NCBI RefSeq assembly: GCF_005884405.1 | Contig: NZ_VCAO01000002.1 | Coordinates: forward strand, 310,001-374,000 | Source: Qipengyuania marisflavi | Lineage (GTDB): Bacteria > Pseudomonadota > Alphaproteobacteria > Sphingomonadales > Sphingomonadaceae | Direction of reading: 5' to 3' | DNA: 64,000 nt | Shown here: in pieces, positions 43,180 through 51,655 of the stretch | Layout of the letters: each line of letters opens with the position of its first letter | Numbering within the stretch: position 1 is the stretch's first letter | Translations under genes and position numbers: made by a program | Notes under the pieces: generated by a model | Told to the model about the DNA's origin: nothing | Seen by the model: only the letters and a program-made list of their open reading frames with translations | The model's database searches: none

Positions 43180-43980
43180 GTGGCCCGCACACCCACCACC
43201 GAACTATCCCGCGAAGAAAAGCGCGCCAAGCGCGATGCTGCAGAAGCCGATGTGCTGCTGCGCGAAGTCGATGAAGCTGTCCGTCAGGGCGATTTCGAAG
43301 CTTTCGTCAGCCGCTGGGGCAAGCCGATCATTGGCCTGGTGCTGCTGATCCTGGCTGCATTTGGCGCCTATCTGTATTGGCAGAACCAGCAGGAAGCCGC
43401 GCTGGAACGTGATTCCGAAGCGCTGGTGGCCGGGCTCGACAGTGTGCAGGCGGGCAATCTCAACGATGGCTATGAAAAGCTGGGGCCGCTTGCCGATTCC
43501 GGCAAGGGCGCAGCCCGTGCCGCCGCGCGGATGATGCGCGCAGGCATTGCGCTGGAACAGGGCCGCCGCGAAGAAGCGGCCAAGCTGTTCGGCACCGTTG
43601 CCGCCGATACGGACACACCCGCCGAACTGCGCGATCTGGCGCGGCTGCGCGAAATCACGATCAATTATGACAGCATGGACAAGGCCAAGGTTGTCGCCGC
43701 GCTGAAGCCGCTGGCGATTCCGGGCAAAGCCTATTTCGGCAGCGCGGGCGAATTGCTTGGCCATGCCTATCTCGATCTGAACAAGAAGGCCGAGGCAGGC
43801 GCGATCTTTGCGCAGGTTGCCAAGGACGACAACGCGCCCGAAAGCCTGCGCTCACGCGCGCGGCAGATGGCCGGAGTGCTGGGTGTCGACGCCATCGAGG
43901 ATGTCGACCAGCTGCTGGAACAACAAGGTGTCGTACGCGAACTGGCGGATGGCGAAGGCGCCGCCGCTCCCACAGAATGA
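43180..43980 (+). CDS. YfgM-like tetratricopeptide membrane protein
   Basis: A 266-residue protein with GTG start at 43180. A charged cytoplasmic N terminus (TELSREEKRAKRDAAEADV) is followed by one membrane segment (about 49-67, PIIGLVLLILAAFGAYLYW) and a periplasmic helical region of TPR-like repeats (70-250). It matches the YfgM/TPR_21 family, which in E. coli contacts the SecYEG translocon and periplasmic chaperones. It is coupled to bamB as in many proteobacteria. The frame is open upstream but the conserved N terminus decides the start. Confidence 0.88.
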   Translation: MARTPTTELSREEKRAKRDAAEADVLLREVDEAVRQGDFEAFVSRWGKPIIGLVLLILAAFGAYLYWQNQQEAALERDSEALVAGLDSVQAGNLNDGYEKLGPLADSGKGAARAAARMMRAGIALEQGRREEAAKLFGTVAADTDTPAELRDLARLREITINYDSMDKAKVVAALKPLAIPGKAYFGSAGELLGHAYLDLNKKAEAGAIFAQVAKDDNAPESLRSRARQMAGVLGVDAIEDVDQLLEQQGVVRELADGEGAAAPTE

Positions 43981-44015
43981 CGGCCCTCAAGCGGGCGGAC
44001 AACGGACGGAAACCG

Positions 44016-45365
44016 ATGATGCGAGTGGATGCGAAACCCCTGATGCGCGGTGCGCTGTTATTGGCGCTGGCGACCAGCCTGAGCGCGTGCGCCGGCGGCC
44101 TGTTCGGCAAGGCCGACAAGAAAGACACCCCCACGATTGGTGATCGCGAACCGATCCTGTCGCGCATTGGGACCGGCGCAATTGTCGATCCCTCGCTGGC
44201 GACCGTTACAGTGGTGCTGCCCCCCGCACAGGCGAACACCGGCTGGACGCAGGCAGGCGGCAATGCAGGCAAATCCTATGGGCACCTCGCATTGGCGGGC
44301 AATCCGACCCGAATTTTCACTGCACAGATTGCAGGCGGCACTGACCGGCGGCGGCTGGCAGCTGCGCCCGTTATCAGCGGCGGCATGATGTATGCAATGG
44401 GCGCCGACGGCCAGCTTGAAGCTTTCGATGCGAACACTGGCGCGCGCCGGTGGAGCTATGCCGCGGATCTGAGCAGCGATCTGCGCCCCTCGGCCTTTGG
44501 CGGCGGCGTGTCGGTTTCGGGCGACACCGCCTATGCCACCAATGGCGGCGGCGATGTGATGGCGCTGGATGCAGCGACCGGAGCGCTCAAGTGGAAAGTG
44601 CGCCCCTCGGGCCCGCTGCGCGGCTCGCCAACGATATCGTTTGGTTCAGTCTTCGTGATGACACAAGACAACCAGATCTTCGCGCTGAGCGGTGCCGATG
44701 GCAGCACGCAGTGGCAGGAATCGGGTTCCTCGACGCAGGCCGGCGTGTTTGGCGTGGCCGCTCCGGCGGCGGCACAGGGCACGGTGATTGCCGGTTACAG
44801 CTCAGGCGAACTGATTGCCTATCGCTATGAAAATGGCCGCACGCTGTGGGCCGATGCGCTGGCGAAGACGTCGATCTCGACCGCGGTTGGCTCGCTGACC
44901 GATATCGATGCCGATCCGATCATTGATCAGGGCCGCGTTTACGCGCTGGGTCAGGGCGGCCGGATGGCGGCCTATGAGCTGGTCACCGGACAACGCATCT
45001 GGGAACTCAATCTGGCGGGTATTTCTACTCCGGCGGTGGCGGGCGAATGGCTCTTCACGCTGACCGACGATGCCCGTCTGCTCGCCATTGCGCGCACGAC
45101 CGGCAAGGTGCGCTGGCTGACCCAGCTGCCGCAATACCGCAAGGAAGAAGACAAGAAGGACCCTATCTATTGGCAGGGTCCGGTGCTGGCAGGCGACAAT
45201 CTGTGGACGGTCAATTCGCTGGGCCAGGTTTACCGCATCAGTGTGGGTGAGGGTTCGGCCAGCCTGTTTACCGAGCTGGACGAGGCGATCAGCCTGCCGC
45301 CGGTGGTGGCGAACAACACGCTGTATATCCTCGATGACGCCGGCCGGATCAGCGCCTTCCGCTAA
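44016..45365 (+). CDS. bamB: Outer membrane protein assembly factor BamB (PQQ-like propeller lipoprotein)
   Basis: A protein of 449 residues from the ATG at 44016, which has GGACGGAAA upstream; an ATG at 43977 overlapping the previous stop (ATGA) would add 13. MRGALLLALATSLSACAGG is a lipoprotein signal with lipobox LSAC. The rest is an eight-bladed beta-propeller of PQQ-type repeats, such as GQLEAFDANTGARRWSY, GDVMALDAATGALKWKV and DNQIFALSGADGSTQWQ. BamB helps deliver outer-membrane proteins to BamA. The common downstream neighbour der is not present. Confidence 0.92.
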   Translation: MMRVDAKPLMRGALLLALATSLSACAGGLFGKADKKDTPTIGDREPILSRIGTGAIVDPSLATVTVVLPPAQANTGWTQAGGNAGKSYGHLALAGNPTRIFTAQIAGGTDRRRLAAAPVISGGMMYAMGADGQLEAFDANTGARRWSYAADLSSDLRPSAFGGGVSVSGDTAYATNGGGDVMALDAATGALKWKVRPSGPLRGSPTISFGSVFVMTQDNQIFALSGADGSTQWQESGSSTQAGVFGVAAPAAAQGTVIAGYSSGELIAYRYENGRTLWADALAKTSISTAVGSLTDIDADPIIDQGRVYALGQGGRMAAYELVTGQRIWELNLAGISTPAVAGEWLFTLTDDARLLAIARTTGKVRWLTQLPQYRKEEDKKDPIYWQGPVLAGDNLWTVNSLGQVYRISVGEGSASLFTELDEAISLPPVVANNTLYILDDAGRISAFR

Positions 45366-45416
45366 AGCGGAGATTTTGATCACCGGTTAACCATCTTTGC
45401 GATATAGGCTGGAGCC

Positions 45417-46772
45417 ATGACCAAACCGGATGGCTTCCCGGCTGCTCTGCCGAAGAGCGATATTTCATCCGCTGTCGGCTTTGTCGGTCTGGCGGCGCTG
45501 ATACTGTGGGTGGCCATCGCCCGCTATTGGGCAGTGGTGGCCGAGACACTGGGCATTGCGGGTCCGCGCCTGCCGATGGATGGCCCCCATGCGGCGATTG
45601 CCGGGGTTTTGGTGGTCGCACTGCCAATGGTGCTGTGGTCGGTGTTTGTCGACAAGGTGCATCTGAACGCCACAACCGGAATCGACTGGTCGCTTAAACG
45701 CAGCAGGCAGCAATTGCGCGGTGTCACCTGGCCCAAAATATTGGGGCTGTGGATCACCTGGGCAATGCTGGCCGTCTATTTCTGCCTGTGCCGGTGGTAT
45801 TGGGATGGCAATTACATCTTCGCGGTAAAGTTGCTCGCCATTTCAGCTGTAGCGATGGCGGTTTTGTGTGTGCCGTATACCATGTGGCTCGACCGCAAGA
45901 TGATCGAGCCGCGCGATCATGCCTGGCATTTCGGGGCCATGCTCCTCCGCCGCGAAGGCTGGGAAATGCGCGAAGTCAAAAAGCACTGGCGCGCATGGAT
46001 GATCAAGGCGTTCTTCGGCGCTTTCATGCTGTCGATCGTGCCAGGTAATTTCGCCAATGTCGTCCGCGCTGACCTGACAGAATTCGGCAGCAATCCGGTG
46101 TCGTTCGCAGTGACGATGATCAATTTGCTGTTCCTGATCGATGTGATGGTCGGCACGGTCGGCTATATCGTAACATTCCGCCCGCTCGACGCGCATATTC
46201 GCAGCGGCAATCCTTTCGTTGCGGGCTGGGTGGCGGCGCTGATTTGCTATCCGCCGCTGGTGTGGGGCGTGATCGGCAATGGCATGGTGCTCAGTTACGA
46301 ACATGCCATTGCGCCGTGGCATGATTGGCTGGAGGGCAGCCAACCGTTGCTCTGGGCCTGGGCTGGCCTGCTGGTGTTCCTGACTGCTGTGTACGCCTGG
46401 GCAACCTTTGCGTTCGGGCTGCGGTTTTCCAACCTCACCTATCGCGGCGTCGTTACCAACGGGCCGTACCGCTTCACGCGCCATCCGGCCTATGTTTCGA
46501 AGAACCTGTTCTGGTGGTTTGGCGGTCTCCCGTTCCTGGTGACCAATGGCAATCCTGTGGACGCAATCCGCAACGCGGTCTTCCTGCTGGTGGTCAACGG
46601 CATCTATTACTGGCGCGCGCGGACCGAGGAAGCGCATCTGCTGGCCGAGGATCCCAAATACCGCGAATATTACGACTGGATGGGGCAGCACGGCCTGATC
46701 ACTGCGCCGCTGACCCGGCTGGCGCTCCGTCTGCGGCCAACAGGTGAAATGATCAGCCAGCCTGCGGAATAG
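45417..46772 (+). CDS. Isoprenylcysteine/phospholipid methyltransferase-like membrane protein
   Basis: A 451-residue integral membrane protein with about ten membrane segments. The C-terminal part has GVVTNGPYRFTRHPAYVSKN, the RHPxY signature of the ICMT/PEMT family, followed by RARTEEAHLLAEDPKYREYY, which is the conserved E-E motif that binds SAM. The N-terminal 250 residues are an extra multi-span domain not found in small ICMT proteins. The methyl acceptor is unknown; lipids are likely. Confidence 0.8.
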   Translation: MTKPDGFPAALPKSDISSAVGFVGLAALILWVAIARYWAVVAETLGIAGPRLPMDGPHAAIAGVLVVALPMVLWSVFVDKVHLNATTGIDWSLKRSRQQLRGVTWPKILGLWITWAMLAVYFCLCRWYWDGNYIFAVKLLAISAVAMAVLCVPYTMWLDRKMIEPRDHAWHFGAMLLRREGWEMREVKKHWRAWMIKAFFGAFMLSIVPGNFANVVRADLTEFGSNPVSFAVTMINLLFLIDVMVGTVGYIVTFRPLDAHIRSGNPFVAGWVAALICYPPLVWGVIGNGMVLSYEHAIAPWHDWLEGSQPLLWAWAGLLVFLTAVYAWATFAFGLRFSNLTYRGVVTNGPYRFTRHPAYVSKNLFWWFGGLPFLVTNGNPVDAIRNAVFLLVVNGIYYWRARTEEAHLLAEDPKYREYYDWMGQHGLITAPLTRLALRLRPTGEMISQPAE

Positions 46773-46775
46773 CGC

Positions 46776-47075
46776 TTACAGCGCTTTGCCCTCATCGGTT
46801 TTGTACAGCACCAGATTGCGCTCGGTCACGCCGATCTGCGTGGTAACTTTCTGCCAGTCGGCCATGTGCGGCGCGGTAAAGTGGGCTTTCAGCGCCGCCA
46901 TATCCCGCCACGCCTCCGCCACATGCATGATGCCTGCATCCAGCGTGTCGATGGCATAAGCGTAGCGGATGCAGCCGTTTTCGGCGCGGGATGCTTCGAT
47001 CATAGCGGTCATCTCGTCACGGAATCTGTCGAGGCTGCCCGGCGCAATACGCACGGTTCCGGCAATCACAATCAT
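46776..47075 (-). CDS. Antibiotic biosynthesis monooxygenase (ABM) domain protein
   Basis: A 99-residue ABM-fold protein: MIVIAGTVRIAPGSLDRFRD is the first strand-helix, SRAENGCIRYAYAIDTLDA the second and VAEAWRDMAALKAHFTAPHM the conserved helix. Relatives include YgiN-type quinol monooxygenases and heme-degrading enzymes, and many are uncharacterised. It is 13 bases downstream of gshA on the same strand, so co-transcription is likely and a redox role is plausible. Confidence 0.85.
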   Translation of the reverse strand: MIVIAGTVRIAPGSLDRFRDEMTAMIEASRAENGCIRYAYAIDTLDAGIMHVAEAWRDMAALKAHFTAPHMADWQKVTTQIGVTERNLVLYKTDEGKAL

Positions 47076-47088
47076 TGCTGCTCTCCTG

Positions 47089-48459
47089 TCAGAAACTCAG
47101 GTCATAGACGCGTTTGATATCGCCGTCCCAATCGCCGCCAAACCGGTCAAGCAGGACCTGCGCGGGCACCTTGCCGCTTTTGACGATTTCTTCGAGCGGT
47201 TCGAGAAAGCCGGTTTCATTGTCGCCCGCGCTGTTCAACCGCCCGCGCGCGGCCAGCCCCTGCCGCGCGATGGCCATCACCTCGCCCGCGATATTGCGCA
47301 GCGTACCGCCGCCGGGGATGGGGGCATCCAGTCCCAGTTTCGGCACCGCATCGCGCAGAGCCTCGCGTTCTTCCATCGTCCAGTTCTTGACCAGATCCCA
47401 GGCCGCATCCAGCGCGCCCTGATCATACAGCAGCCCGACCCAGAAGGCGGGGAGCGCGCAGATGCGGTTCCACGGCCCGCCATCGGCCCCGCGCATTTCG
47501 AGGAAGCTTTTCAGCCGCACTTCGGGGAAGGCGGTCGACAAATGGTCCCACCAATCGCTCTCACGCGGTTTTTCGCCGAGCAGGGCGGGCAGCTTGCCTT
47601 CCAGAAAATCGCGGAAGCTCATCCCCGCCGCATCGATATATTTGCCGTCGCGGAAGACGAAATACATCGGCACGTCGAGCATGTAATCGACATAGGCCTC
47701 GTAGCCGAAGCCGTCTTCGAACACGAAGGGCAGCATTCCGGTGCGGTGCGGATCGGTGTCCGACCAGATATGGCTGCGGTATGACAGGAAGCCGTTCGGC
47801 TTGCCTTCGGTAAAGGGCGAATTTGCAAACAGCGCAGTGGCGAGCGGTTGCAGCGCCAGCCCGGTGCGGAATTTCTGCGCCATGTCGGCTTCGGAGGAAT
47901 AGTCGAGATTGACCTGGATGGTGCAGGTGCGCAGCATCATGTCGAGACCCAGCGTGCCCACGCGCGGCATATGCCGCATCATGATTTCATAGCGGCCCTT
48001 GGGCATCACCGGCAGTTCTGCGCGTGTCTTGTCGGGCCACATGCCAAGGCCAAGGAAGCCGACGCCCAGCTTCTCGCCAACCTGTTTCACCTGCGCCAGA
48101 TGCCGCCCGGTTTCCGCGCAGGTTTCGTGCAAATTCTCCAGCGGCGCGCCCGACAGTTCCAGCTGTCCTGCGGGTTCCAGACTGACAGTGCCGTCATCGC
48201 CGCGCATGGCGATGACCTTGCCGCCTTCTTTAACCGGCTCCCACCCGAACTCTCTCAGCGCCATCAGAATGTCGCGGATGCCGCCTTTTTCGTCATAGGA
48301 CGGCGCCTTGAAACTGTTGCGGCAATAGACCAGCTTTTCATGCTCGGTCCCGATCCGCCAGGCGGATACGGGCTTCTCACCCTGTTGCATCGGGGCGACC
48401 AGCTGGTCGCGGCTTTCGATGACGGGCTCTTCGGCCCCCGATGCTTCGCGTGTGCTCAT
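47089..48459 (-). CDS. gshA: Glutamate-cysteine ligase (GCS2 / plant-type)
   Basis: A 456-residue ATP-dependent ligase of the alphaproteobacterial/plant class. AWRIGTEHEKLVYCRN (glutamate and magnesium binding), VSLEPAGQLELSGAPL, and TCTIQVNLDYSSEADM are signatures. ESDWWDHLSTAFPEVRLKSF and GADGGPWNRICALPAFWVGL are in the C-terminal half. It makes gamma-glutamylcysteine, the first step of glutathione synthesis. The start at 48459 (MSTREASGAEEP) was chosen because upstream residues look non-coding. Confidence 0.93.
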   Translation of the reverse strand: MSTREASGAEEPVIESRDQLVAPMQQGEKPVSAWRIGTEHEKLVYCRNSFKAPSYDEKGGIRDILMALREFGWEPVKEGGKVIAMRGDDGTVSLEPAGQLELSGAPLENLHETCAETGRHLAQVKQVGEKLGVGFLGLGMWPDKTRAELPVMPKGRYEIMMRHMPRVGTLGLDMMLRTCTIQVNLDYSSEADMAQKFRTGLALQPLATALFANSPFTEGKPNGFLSYRSHIWSDTDPHRTGMLPFVFEDGFGYEAYVDYMLDVPMYFVFRDGKYIDAAGMSFRDFLEGKLPALLGEKPRESDWWDHLSTAFPEVRLKSFLEMRGADGGPWNRICALPAFWVGLLYDQGALDAAWDLVKNWTMEEREALRDAVPKLGLDAPIPGGGTLRNIAGEVMAIARQGLAARGRLNSAGDNETGFLEPLEEIVKSGKVPAQVLLDRFGGDWDGDIKRVYDLSF

Positions 48460-48500
48460 GCCGCCCGCGATAGGCAACGCATACATAGCGCGCCAGACAA

Positions 48501-49259
48501 TTATTCTTGGGCGTCCTGCCAGTCGCCCGCCGTACCCATCCACAGCGCAGTCGCGGCCAGCGCCGCAGTTTCGCCGCGCAGGATACGCGGCCCAAGGGTA
48601 ATGGCGCGCGCCGCAGGATGCGCGCGGATCGCGGCACGCTCGGCATCGTCGAAGCCGCCTTCAGGCCCGATCAACAGCGCCGCGGGGCCACTGGCCTGTG
48701 CAAAGGCGGCGGCAGCGGGCTCTCCGCCCAGTTCGTCAGCAAAGAACAGCGTGCGTTCTGCGGGCCATTCCGCCAGCAGCGCCGCCAGCTTCACCGGCGC
48801 GGCAAGACCGGGCAGTGCAGTGCGGGCGCATTGCTCAGCAGCCTCGGTAACAATGGCGCGCGCGCGGTCTGCATTGAGCTTGTCGGCGACGCAGCGGCGG
48901 GTGATCACCGGATGCACCGCGCTAACTCCCAGCTCGGTCGCCTTTTCCAGCACGAGGTCGAAACGGTCTTTCTTGAGCAGGGCCGGGCACAGCCAGAAAT
49001 CGGGCACCGCCTCACGCCCGCGCAGCAGCGTAGTCGGCTCCAGCGTGACATGACGCTTGGCGACTTCTGTAACCTCAGCCGCCCATTCGCCGGTCACATC
49101 GTCACACAGGATAACCACCGCGCCAATCCCCACGCGCATCACCTTGGTCAGGTAATGCGCCGGATTGCCCTCCACCCGGACAGGCGCGCCGAGCGCCAGC
49201 GGCGTCTCGACAAACAGGCGCGGTGCGCTTTTCGGGGGCCAGGCGGGGGTGGCGGGCAT
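48501..49259 (-). CDS. rsmE: 16S rRNA (uracil-1498-N3)-methyltransferase
   Basis: A 252-residue SPOUT-class enzyme. An N-terminal PUA-like domain (about 13-75, with NPAHYLTKVMRVGIG) is followed by the knotted methyltransferase domain: LVLEKATELGVSAVHPVIT, LLIGPEGGFDDAE (the SAM-binding knot) and TLGPRILRGETAALAA. It methylates U1498 in the decoding region. Length and motifs are complete. It is divergent from ubiA with a 39-base gap. Confidence 0.94.
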   Translation of the reverse strand: MPATPAWPPKSAPRLFVETPLALGAPVRVEGNPAHYLTKVMRVGIGAVVILCDDVTGEWAAEVTEVAKRHVTLEPTTLLRGREAVPDFWLCPALLKKDRFDLVLEKATELGVSAVHPVITRRCVADKLNADRARAIVTEAAEQCARTALPGLAAPVKLAALLAEWPAERTLFFADELGGEPAAAAFAQASGPAALLIGPEGGFDDAERAAIRAHPAARAITLGPRILRGETAALAATALWMGTAGDWQDAQE

Positions 49260-49298
49260 GGCTTCCCACTTGGCGATACGGCGGATAGGAAGCAAGCC

Positions 49299-50201
49299 AT
49301 GACAGACACCATCGTCCCCGACAGCGAACATCGCGGCATCGTCGCGCGCTTGCCCCAGCTGCCGCGCGATCTGGCGCAGCTGGCGCGGTTTGACCGGCCG
49401 ATTGGCTGGTGGCTGCTGTTCTGGCCTTGCGTATGGGGCGTATGGCTGGCGGGTGCGGGATGGCAGGTCGCGCTGCTCGGCTGGCTGCTGCTGGGCAGTA
49501 TCGCGATGCGCGGGGCCGGGTGCGTATATAACGACATCGTCGATGCCGATCTTGACCGTAAAGTCGCGCGCACGGCTGCGCGTCCGGTGGCCAGTGGGCG
49601 GGTGCCCAAGACACTGGCGTGGGGCTGGCTGGGACTGCTGTGCCTGATCGGGCTGGTGGTGCTGTTACAATTGCGGCCACTGGCGCAGATCGTCGCGCTG
49701 GCGAGTGTGGCACTGGTGGCGGCTTATCCGTTTATGAAACGGATCACATGGTGGCCGCAGGCGTGGCTGGGGCTGGTGTTCACCTGGGGGTTGCTGGTTG
49801 GCTGGACGCAATTGCGCAGCGACAATTGGGATGCGCTGGCGGCGATGTATGCGGGCGCGGCGCTGTGGGTGATAGGCTATGACACGATCTACGCGCTGCA
49901 GGACCGCGAGGACGATGCGCTGGTCGGTATCCGCTCCAGCGCGCTGCGGCTGGGCGAGGGCGTAAAGCGCGGCGTGGCGCTGTTTTATCTGGGCGCGGTT
50001 GCCCTGTGGGCGCTGGCATTCTGGCTTTATCGCGCGGACTGGATTGCGCTGCTGGCGCTGGCCCCGGCGGCGGCGCATCTGGCGTGGCAGGTGGTGACAC
50101 TGGACCCCGCCGATCCCGACAATCCGCTCGCCCGCTTCCGCGCCAATCGCTGGACCGGCGCGCTGGTCGCGGCGGCGTGCTTCGTGGTGGGCAACGCCTG
50201 A
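49299..50201 (+). CDS. ubiA: 4-hydroxybenzoate polyprenyltransferase
   Basis: A 300-residue UbiA prenyltransferase with nine membrane helices. The first aspartate motif is GAGCVYNDIVDADLDRKVAR, and the second is YALQDREDDALVG. FDRPIGWWLLFWPCVWGVW at the N terminus is typical of ubiquinone UbiA. It attaches the polyprenyl tail to 4-hydroxybenzoate. ATG at 49299 follows GGATAGGA. Confidence 0.93.
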   Translation: MTDTIVPDSEHRGIVARLPQLPRDLAQLARFDRPIGWWLLFWPCVWGVWLAGAGWQVALLGWLLLGSIAMRGAGCVYNDIVDADLDRKVARTAARPVASGRVPKTLAWGWLGLLCLIGLVVLLQLRPLAQIVALASVALVAAYPFMKRITWWPQAWLGLVFTWGLLVGWTQLRSDNWDALAAMYAGAALWVIGYDTIYALQDREDDALVGIRSSALRLGEGVKRGVALFYLGAVALWALAFWLYRADWIALLALAPAAAHLAWQVVTLDPADPDNPLARFRANRWTGALVAAACFVVGNA

Positions 50202-50208
50202 AGCTGTA

Positions 50209-50238
50209 TTGATATGCAACCATCTGGTTGCATATAGC
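50209..50238 (+). promoter_or_regulatory. ArsR-family operator within its promoter
   Basis: Perfect 10-base arms ATATGCAACC (50212-50221) and GGTTGCATAT (50226-50235) flank ATCT. TTGATA (50209-50214) and TATAGC (50233-50238) are 18 bases apart, so the dyad covers the spacer and parts of both hexamers and would block polymerase when bound. The predicted start of transcription is at or beside the ATG at 50245, giving a leaderless mRNA. Confidence 0.75.
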
Positions 50239-50244
50239 AATGGC

Positions 50245-50580
50245 ATGACCGATATCTTCTACGCGCTCGCCGACCCCACCCGCCGCGAATTGCTCGACCG
50301 GATGTTCGGGGCAGGCGGCCTGACGTTGACGCAATTGTGCGAGGATTTGCCGATGTCCCGGCAAGCGGTGGCGAAGCATCTCGCCGTGCTCGAAGCTGCG
50401 GAGCTTGTTGCCGTGCGATGGCGCGGGCGGTCAAAGCATCATTACCTCAATCCCGTACCGCTGGCCAAGATCGTCCACCGCTGGGTCGGCAAGTTCGAAG
50501 ACGTGCGGATCGAGGCGCTGGCGGGCTTTGCCGAAGACATCGAAAACCGTGATCAGGACAAGGAGAAACGCCGTGCCTGA
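50245..50580 (+). CDS. ArsR/SmtB-type winged-helix regulator
   Basis: A 111-residue regulator starting MTDIFYALADPTRRELLDRM, the usual ArsR opening, with LTLTQLCEDLPMSRQAVAKHLAVLEAA as the recognition helix region. No metal-binding cysteines are visible, so it belongs to the metal-independent group that is typically paired with SRPBCC genes. It is coupled to the next gene by an eight-base overlap. The start is set by the operator and promoter upstream; an in-frame start at 50209 would lie inside the operator. Confidence 0.9.
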   Translation: MTDIFYALADPTRRELLDRMFGAGGLTLTQLCEDLPMSRQAVAKHLAVLEAAELVAVRWRGRSKHHYLNPVPLAKIVHRWVGKFEDVRIEALAGFAEDIENRDQDKEKRRA

Positions 50581-51124
50581 AGCCGAGACAACACGTAGCG
50601 ACACAGGGCAGCAGTCTGCGCCGGATTTCGTCTATGCCATCTTCATACGCGCCGATATCGACACCGTATGGAACGCGTTGACCGATGGAGAACTGACCAG
50701 ACGGTATTGGGGGCATACCAACGATTCCAGTTGGCAGGCGGGCGTCCCGTGGGAGCATGTGCGTAGCGATGGTGACGGCAAGGTCGATATACGGGGGCGA
50801 GTCGTTGCGATGGACCCGCCCCGGCGCATGGTATGGAGCTGGGCGTCACCGGCAGATTACGACCGGCCCGAAAAACGCTCGCTGGTGACGTATGAGCTGA
50901 TTGCACTCGGCCCGGATACCAAGCTGACTGTAACGCACAGCGATCTGGAGCCCGGATCGAAGATGGATAAGGGCGTCCGCGAAGGGTGGCCCGGTGTGCT
51001 GTCGAACCTCAAGACCCTGCTGGAAACGGGCGAGGTGCTGCGTGAGGAGCAATGGCCCGCACCCGATCAGGTCGATCCCGACGCGGCGCATCCCCCTGCC
51101 GGTGGGCACGATCAGGCCAGTTGA
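50573..51124 (+). CDS. SRPBCC / AHSA1-like domain protein
   Basis: A 183-residue protein with GTG start at 50573 preceded by AAGGAG. The domain begins at FVYAIFIRADIDTVWNALTD (about 19-38), continues with RYWGHTNDSSWQAG and RVVAMDPPRRMVWSW, and ends with EGWPGVLSNLKTLLETGE, the AHSA1 C-terminal helix. SRPBCC proteins bind hydrophobic ligands in a deep pocket. ArsR-SRPBCC pairs are common in bacteria; the ligand here is unknown. The last 30 residues are Pro/Asp-rich. Confidence 0.88.
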   Translation: MPEAETTRSDTGQQSAPDFVYAIFIRADIDTVWNALTDGELTRRYWGHTNDSSWQAGVPWEHVRSDGDGKVDIRGRVVAMDPPRRMVWSWASPADYDRPEKRSLVTYELIALGPDTKLTVTHSDLEPGSKMDKGVREGWPGVLSNLKTLLETGEVLREEQWPAPDQVDPDAAHPPAGGHDQAS

Positions 51125-51153
51125 AGCGGAATGGCGGTTCGCGGAAAATCGGC

Positions 51154-51528
51154 TCATTCATAGCTGACCACCTCGAATTCGATGCCGTCCCAGTCGAAGA
51201 AATAGAAGCTGCGCGGGCCGGGATCGTATTGGCCTTCGCTGAAGGGTTTGAGGCCCGCAGCACTAACCACCTGCCTGGCGGCGTCCAGGTCGGCGACGGA
51301 CAGGCCGACATGGTTGAGCGGTGCGCCTTTTGCGTAGCCGCCTTTCGCCGTGTCATTGGTGTAAATCGCCAGATAGCTGTCATCGCTGCCGACATGGATG
51401 GTGCGCCCGCCAAATTGCGATGGCCCGCTCCAGCGTTCGTGCCAGCCCAGCAGATCGCGAAACAGCGCGGCGCTGCGATCAGCGTCGGATACGGTGATAT
51501 TGACGTGCTCGATTTGTCCGGTGGCCAT
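51154..51528 (-). CDS. VOC family (glyoxalase/bleomycin resistance-like) protein
   Basis: A 124-residue vicinal-oxygen-chelate protein with paired beta-alpha-beta-beta-beta modules: IEHVNITVSDADRSAALFRD (6-25) and LNHVGLSVADLDAARQVV, ending YFFDWDGIEFEVVSYE. H8, H72-like and E119 positions could bind a metal as in glyoxalases. The ATG at 51528 fits a GAGG ribosome-binding site nine bases upstream. A consensus SoxR box stands between it and soxR, in a 19-base-spaced promoter reading toward this gene, so it is probably induced by redox-active compounds. Confidence 0.88.
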   Translation of the reverse strand: MATGQIEHVNITVSDADRSAALFRDLLGWHERWSGPSQFGGRTIHVGSDDSYLAIYTNDTAKGGYAKGAPLNHVGLSVADLDAARQVVSAAGLKPFSEGQYDPGPRSFYFFDWDGIEFEVVSYE

Positions 51529-51605
51529 GGGCATTTCCTCAGCTGTGCGGTTGCCGGGATGTCGCTCCGGCGGGTCCGCGGTTGGTCGATGCCCACACTC
51601 ATGCA

Positions 51606-51625
51606 ACCTCAAGCTTGGTTGAGGT
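51606..51625. promoter_or_regulatory. SoxR box in the VOC-soxR divergent region
   Basis: CCTCAA-N6-TTGAGG (51607-51624), extended by flanking A and T, matches the known SoxR operator in arm sequence and 18-base length. On the minus strand it is framed by TTGACC (complement of 51623-51628) and CATGAG (complement of 51598-51603) with the 19-base spacer typical of MerR-family activation, reading toward the VOC gene. On the plus strand TTGAGG (51619-51624) and TATCAG (51642-51647), 17 bases apart, could serve soxR itself, placing the box over its -35 and its start near the ATG. Confidence 0.85.
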
Positions 51626-51655
51626 CAAGCTTTGAAAATGCTATCAGTGTGATCG

